43,375 nucleotides of DNA, from assembly GCF_016429065.1 (NCBI RefSeq), contig NZ_JAELTX010000032.1, positions 1 to 43,375 of the forward strand, in the 5' to 3' direction. The notes beneath the pieces are model-generated. The model saw only the letters and a list, made by a program, of their open reading frames with translations. It was not told the origin of the DNA and searched no databases. The position numbers were made by a program, and so were the translations under genes. This document shows, in pieces, positions 42,976 to 43,375 of this stretch. Each line of letters starts with the position of its first letter. Position 1 is the stretch's first letter. This DNA comes from Pedobacter sp. ASV17. Lineage in GTDB: Bacteria; Bacteroidota; Bacteroidia; Sphingobacteriales; Sphingobacteriaceae.

Positions 42976-43375
42976 CTATCCGCGATCAAGCGATAGCTTT
43001 TTCTCAAAAGCCTTCTTGATACTCTTGGAAGTATGGTTTTGATGAACAAAATAATAAAACATCCCGCCAGCAAAATAAGCCACTACATCATAAAAATCTG
43101 CCGTATTGTAATGGGTATAGTATGGTAAGAAGCCTTCGAAGATCAAGGCAGTGAGCAATGAGATACTTAAGATTTGGTAGAGGGGATATTTGAAAGTTCC
43201 ACCTGTGGTAAAAATAAAGCTGCCCAATACAAATGAAACATGAGCAATCAGTGGTACAAATACAAAATCGGTAAGCCAATTATTGAGAAGAGGAATAGGG
43301 ATCTGTAATTTTCGGGTATACCTGATCAATAACCACGAACAGCAATAAAATATAAAGTATCTGTCGAGGGCGATA
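42976..43375 (-). CDS. polytopic membrane protein (5' end outside window)
   Basis: The frame is open to the window edge, so the N terminus lies beyond 43375; a TTG at 43329 is not a convincing start. The visible ~132 residues contain a membrane segment near the edge (ALDRYFIFYCCSWLLIRYTR), then IPLLNNWLTDFVFVPLIAHV, a further hydrophobic stretch (YQILSISLLTALIFEGFLPY) and FYDVVAYFAGGMFYYFVH. Bacteroidota proteins of this type are often labelled as magnesium-citrate transporter-like, but that label is weakly grounded. It has a Lys-rich cytoplasmic tail and converges on rpmA. Confidence 0.75.
   Translation of the reverse strand, partial: IALDRYFIFYCCSWLLIRYTRKLQIPIPLLNNWLTDFVFVPLIAHVSFVLGSFIFTTGGTFKYPLYQILSISLLTALIFEGFLPYYTHYNTADFYDVVAYFAGGMFYYFVHQNHTSKSIKKAFEKKLSLDRG

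Overview
The window looks like a chromosomal segment of a Bacteroidota bacterium, most likely a Pedobacter-type member of the Sphingobacteriaceae. The support is SusC/SusD genes, lipoproteins with a Cys-Lys-Lys-Asp start, a T9SS C-terminal sorting domain, GLPGLI-family proteins, and promoters of the TTTG / TAnnTTTG type. No rRNA, tRNA, CRISPR array, phage gene or intact insertion sequence was seen.

Left flank (1-6700): the 3' part of a GH20 beta-N-acetylhexosaminidase, a small lipoprotein, a DUF922-like secreted HExxH protein, an ECF sigma factor overlapping a four-helix membrane protein, and a tightly packed operon of a dicarboxylate/amino-acid:cation symporter with two tandem paralogous membrane-anchored proteins.

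Centre (7000-33700): a large alginate-type (uronate polymer) utilisation locus, all on the + strand. It has three blocks. Block one (7077-13525) encodes a jelly-roll lyase-like lipoprotein, an unknown secreted protein, an 880-residue T9SS cargo protein and a sialate-O-acetylesterase-like SGNH esterase. Block two (13620-21275) encodes a FadR-type GntR regulator, a PL17 oligoalginate lyase, a KdgF cupin, an alpha/beta-hydrolase esterase, a beta-helix (PL31-like) lyase, a hexuronate-type MFS transporter and an SDR that probably reduces DEH to KDG. Block three (21630-33688) encodes SusC, SusD, a SusE-position lipoprotein, a two-domain PL6 lyase, a beta-helix lipoprotein and a second PL6 lyase. Each block begins with the same double palindrome, two copies of TTGGT-NN-ACCAA, with the first copy overlapping the -7 promoter box. 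This is very probably the operator of the locus GntR protein. The implied route is: outer-membrane binding and surface cleavage, SusCD import, periplasmic cleavage and deacetylation, PL17 release of unsaturated monomers, MFS import, KdgF ring opening and reduction to KDG. KDG kinase and KDPG aldolase are not in the window.

Right flank (33700-43375): about 900 bases of intergenic hairpin repeats, then a BlaI-type repressor with an M56 (BlaR1-like) membrane protein, a NudK-type Nudix hydrolase, and a minus-strand cluster of two GLPGLI-family proteins and an outer-membrane barrel protein. The blaI-like gene and both GLPGLI genes carry the same three-half-site element (TTTCGTA-N4-TACGAWW-N3-TCGTA). 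This ties the BlaI/M56 pair to the GLPGLI/outer-membrane cluster and suggests a second local regulatory system. The window ends with rplU, rpmA (with a long Ala/Lys-rich C-terminal tail) and part of a membrane protein.
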